Assembly: GCA_025353105.1 (NCBI GenBank) | Contig: JANXRG010000088.1 | Span: 1 to 64,000, forward strand | Length of the DNA stretch: 64,000 bases | Direction: 5' to 3' | Origin: Verrucomicrobiota bacterium | GTDB taxonomy: Bacteria; Verrucomicrobiota; Verrucomicrobiia; Chthoniobacterales; SZAS-18 | Shown: positions 61,869 to 64,000 of the stretch, piece by piece | Layout: each line of letters begins with the position of its first letter | How positions within the stretch are numbered: the first letter of the stretch is position 1 | Made by a program: the position numbers and the translations under genes | The notes under the pieces: generated by a model | The model's input: only the letters and a program-made list of their open reading frames with translations | What the model was told of the DNA's origin: nothing | Database searches by the model: none

Positions 61869-62161
61869 AAGAGGGGATTCCTACCGATGAGAATATCTCA
61901 CGATTGAGAGAAGAAAAGCAGAATTTACAAACGGTCGTTTCATTTGTGCAAAAGCGGGTCAGTCCCACGAATGAAAATCCGGCGTCGATTTGCGAAAGGA
62001 CGCAACTCGCGGGCTTCGATGCCGATGCGCTCTCTGACGCCCGTTTGACGCCACCGCCCCGGCGTCGCTTGGTGACCCGTCGTGATTGCGACTCATCCCG
62101 AAATTACGGGGTCGAGCAGAATTGATAATTGGTTCAACCGTGGGTGTTAGGGAACAAATGA
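61869..62161. other. Intergenic region of 293 bases
   Basis: No gene was found. GACGCC/GGCGTC around 62048-62067 can form a short hairpin but lacks a T-run. The region likely holds the leader and promoter of the NtrC-type regulator. Confidence 0.4.
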
Positions 62162-63397
62162 TCATTTGGCCGACATCCGGACGGACACCCCGGAAACGAC
62201 CGCCCAATCGACGTTGCCCTGGTGGTCGATGATGCGCTCCGAAAGATTCGCACCGTCGCCGCCGCGAATGGCGATCAAATCGGCCTGGGCTCCCGCGCGC
62301 AGGACACCAAGCCGGCCCGCCAAGCCGAGCGCCCGCGCCCCATTCGTCGTCGCCATTTCGATGAATTCGCCCGGGGAGATTTCCGGGAAAATCTCCCGCG
62401 CCGCGCGCATCTCTTCGAACATATTCAGCGACTGATTGCTCGCGAGGCTGTCCGTGCCGAGACACACGTTGACCTCGAGCGCGCGCAATCGCGCCATGGG
62501 AAACGGTCGGTGAGAAAAATAGCGGTGACTGCGCGGGCAGTGCACGACCGAGATGTCGTGCAGAAATCCGTGCGGCTGCAGCAGCGGCTCGTCCTCCACC
62601 GGCAATTCGTTGAGGTGGGCGATGATTGTCTCGGGGCCGATGGCCGCGGCCTCCGCGAGAATGCGCAGCGACGATCGACCATTCCCGCAATCGGCCATCG
62701 GCCGTCCGACCGAGCGCAGAAAATTGAAGAGCGGTCCGGCGCCGTCGGCGAACATCGTCTGCTCCTCGTGGGATTCGCCAATGTGCGTCGTCACGGGCAG
62801 GCCGTGCCGCCGGGCCATCGCCCGCGAGAGTCGAAAAAGCTCAATCGACGCCGTGTACGGAGCATGCGGGCTCAGCCCCACCCCGCCCCTCCACTCGGGC
62901 CGCTGCCCCAGAAAATTCATCGCCGTTGAAACGATATCTTCGGCCGGCGGCGTCTGCCGTAGATCGATCAACTCGAAGAACCACCAGGTCCGTAACGGCG
63001 GCCGCCGCATTTTCGGGAGCAAGCCCGGAAAGGACTCGATGTTGAGCACGGTGGTCGTCCCCGTGTTGATGCACTCGGTGCAGCCCTTCTCGATCGCGGC
63101 AAGAAAATCATCCTCGGTGAGATCGCGCTTCACGGCATTGATGCGTTGAATCCAAGCAGCAAAACTTTCCGGCCGGAGGAGCGCGCCCCGCAGGCCGGTG
63201 TAATCGAGATGACAATGCGCGTTAATCAAACCCGGCATCAAAATCACTTCGCCCAAATCCTCCGCCTCCCCCGCCCAGGCGGGCCGGATGCCGTCCCAAG
63301 TCCCGACCGCCGCGATCGTGTCACCCGCCACCACCACCGCGCCATTCTCGATCGGCGGACCGACCATGGGCACGACGTGGCGGGCGCGGTAGATCAT
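62162..63397 (-). CDS. Amidohydrolase, TRZ/ATZ (chlorohydrolase-like) family
   Basis: A 411-residue metal-dependent hydrolase. The metal motif is LINAHCHLDYTGLRG (HxH), followed by LSPHAPYTAS, TTHIGESHEEQ, IIAHLNELP and the Asp in GTDSLASNQSLN. These fit deaminases such as those for guanine, SAH or aminofutalosine. The strongest hint is for aminofutalosine deaminase in the futalosine menaquinone route, but this is only similarity of motif spacing. ATG at 63397, 60 bases after the preceding gene. Confidence 0.85.
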   Translation of the reverse strand: MIYRARHVVPMVGPPIENGAVVVAGDTIAAVGTWDGIRPAWAGEAEDLGEVILMPGLINAHCHLDYTGLRGALLRPESFAAWIQRINAVKRDLTEDDFLAAIEKGCTECINTGTTTVLNIESFPGLLPKMRRPPLRTWWFFELIDLRQTPPAEDIVSTAMNFLGQRPEWRGGVGLSPHAPYTASIELFRLSRAMARRHGLPVTTHIGESHEEQTMFADGAGPLFNFLRSVGRPMADCGNGRSSLRILAEAAAIGPETIIAHLNELPVEDEPLLQPHGFLHDISVVHCPRSHRYFSHRPFPMARLRALEVNVCLGTDSLASNQSLNMFEEMRAAREIFPEISPGEFIEMATTNGARALGLAGRLGVLRAGAQADLIAIRGGDGANLSERIIDHQGNVDWAVVSGVSVRMSAK

Positions 63398-63457
63398 GAC
63401 GCGATTGTCACTCGCCGCCGTGCGCCCGACAATCCCGCACTTTCGCGGACCACACGT

Positions 63458-64000
63458 TCACGGCTTCGACGCCATTTCACCTTTTACCTTGGGACGCGCC
63501 GCCGCGACGAGGATATTGCACATCTCCGAACAGAACAACGGAATGACCGCTTCACCCGCGCCAGTCTGATCGAATTCCGCGGAGAATTTCTCCGGCGGCA
63601 GCGACGTCAACTCCGCGCCGTCGTTTTCCAGTTTCCACAGGATTGTGCGCAGACAGCCGCCGGCCGAGCCGCAGTTCGCCCCGGTCAGCTCGTCGGCCTG
63701 TTTCGTCGTGATCAATCCCGTGATGCGATACATCCCGGTCTGACGTGAAACGGTCTGACGCAGCGAGGTGATCCGGAGTCGCGACTCGCGCCATGCGATC
63801 CACTGGCCCAGCGCCGCGGGATAAAAATAATCGAGCGCGAGACACACGGCGGAGAGATCGGGCAACGCGAGCACCCAGTCGCGCCGCAACGTCGGCGCCG
63901 TTTTCAGCGGCCGGTACCCGCCCGCATCGTCCTTCGTGCCCAGCGCGCGGGCATCCTCGGCGCGCTCGAATCGCTCGAGATCCGTCCGCCCCGCGTCCTG
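63458..64000 (-). CDS. DR2241-type 4Fe-4S protein, C-terminal fragment (5' end outside the window)
   Basis: The frame stays open to the window edge, giving 180 residues. A conserved C-terminal Fe-S module is seen: TGMYRITGLITTKQADELT, then Cys in GANCGSAGGCLRTILWKLE, and two more in IPLFCSEMCNILVAAAR. Such modules follow a CbiX-like domain in DR2241-family proteins. The window cuts off the N-terminal part, so this cannot be confirmed. It is on the same strand as, and just upstream of, the amidohydrolase. Confidence 0.6.
   Translation of the reverse strand, partial: QDAGRTDLERFERAEDARALGTKDDAGGYRPLKTAPTLRRDWVLALPDLSAVCLALDYFYPAALGQWIAWRESRLRITSLRQTVSRQTGMYRITGLITTKQADELTGANCGSAGGCLRTILWKLENDGAELTSLPPEKFSAEFDQTGAGEAVIPLFCSEMCNILVAAARPKVKGEMASKP

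Noticed and set aside
1..64000. tRNA, rRNA, CRISPR arrays, IS elements with transposase, prophage
   Set aside because: None was seen by reading either strand; short RNAs could still be missed without covariance search.

Overview
The window is GC-rich chromosomal DNA from a Gram-negative bacterium. It most resembles Verrucomicrobiota of the Opitutaceae type. This is inferred from the fused SecD-SecF, the CcsA-HemA-HemC-(CobA-HemD) gene order, secreted proteins with a 'YRVE..DL' C-terminal module, and families of dispersed palindromic repeats that run into gene 3' ends. I did no database search, so the taxonomic call is moderate. No rRNA, tRNA, CRISPR array, phage or intact transposon was seen.

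Layout. 1-345: a minus-strand ORF bounded by integron-type core sites, probably an integron gene cassette without a visible integrase. 513-5998: a cytosolic cNMP-domain histidine kinase, then a module of FGE-fold/J-like protein, lidless Hsp70 and GrpE-like protein. 6120-10783: heme and siroheme operon (ccsA-like, hemA, hemC, cobA-hemD), divergent from apt. 11649-16573: small acidic protein, proline-rich membrane protein, rpsU, secDF, yajC. 16685-19671: a small polyketide-like cluster (FAD reductase, ketosynthase, SRPBCC cyclase-like). 19760-20410: a candidate structured RNA with terminator, then a small conserved-looking ORF with its own terminator. 20512-24358: secreted protein, MBL hydrolase, histidine phosphatase, EF-hand lipoprotein. 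24524-29525: RibD_C reductase, LPG-synthase-like membrane protein, TIM-barrel isomerase, ribokinase, MFS transporter. 29616-31674: a TPR-like membrane protein split between two frames and a decayed Y-family DNA polymerase. 31705-36904: gpmI, a degenerate alkaline-phosphatase-fold protein, ispD, an ArnT-like glycosyltransferase. 37157-43877: membrane protein, TPR protein, adhesin-like DUF4097 protein, U32 peptidase, ruvB. 43943-52640: C-terminal protease, acyltransferase, cNMP/PATAN regulator, bioF-like synthase, YbjN protein, DacA, proC, nadA. 52791-57549: dsbD, a redoxin, rpoA-rplQ. 57741-64000: malonyl-CoA decarboxylase, ADP-ribosylglycohydrolase-like protein, NtrC-type regulator, amidohydrolase and a window-truncated DR2241-type Fe-S protein.

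Most genes are housekeeping or envelope functions in short operons with ATGA or GTGA overlaps. The less ordinary content is the cassette at the left edge, the self-contained Hsp70 module, the multi-hairpin RNA at 19.8-20.0 kb, a phosphatase-fold protein that has lost nearly all metal ligands, a ketosynthase cluster with no visible ACP, and two families of hairpin-forming dispersed repeats. Start codons were chosen by homology-like N-termini, overlaps and Shine-Dalgarno spacing, and several differ from the longest possible frame.
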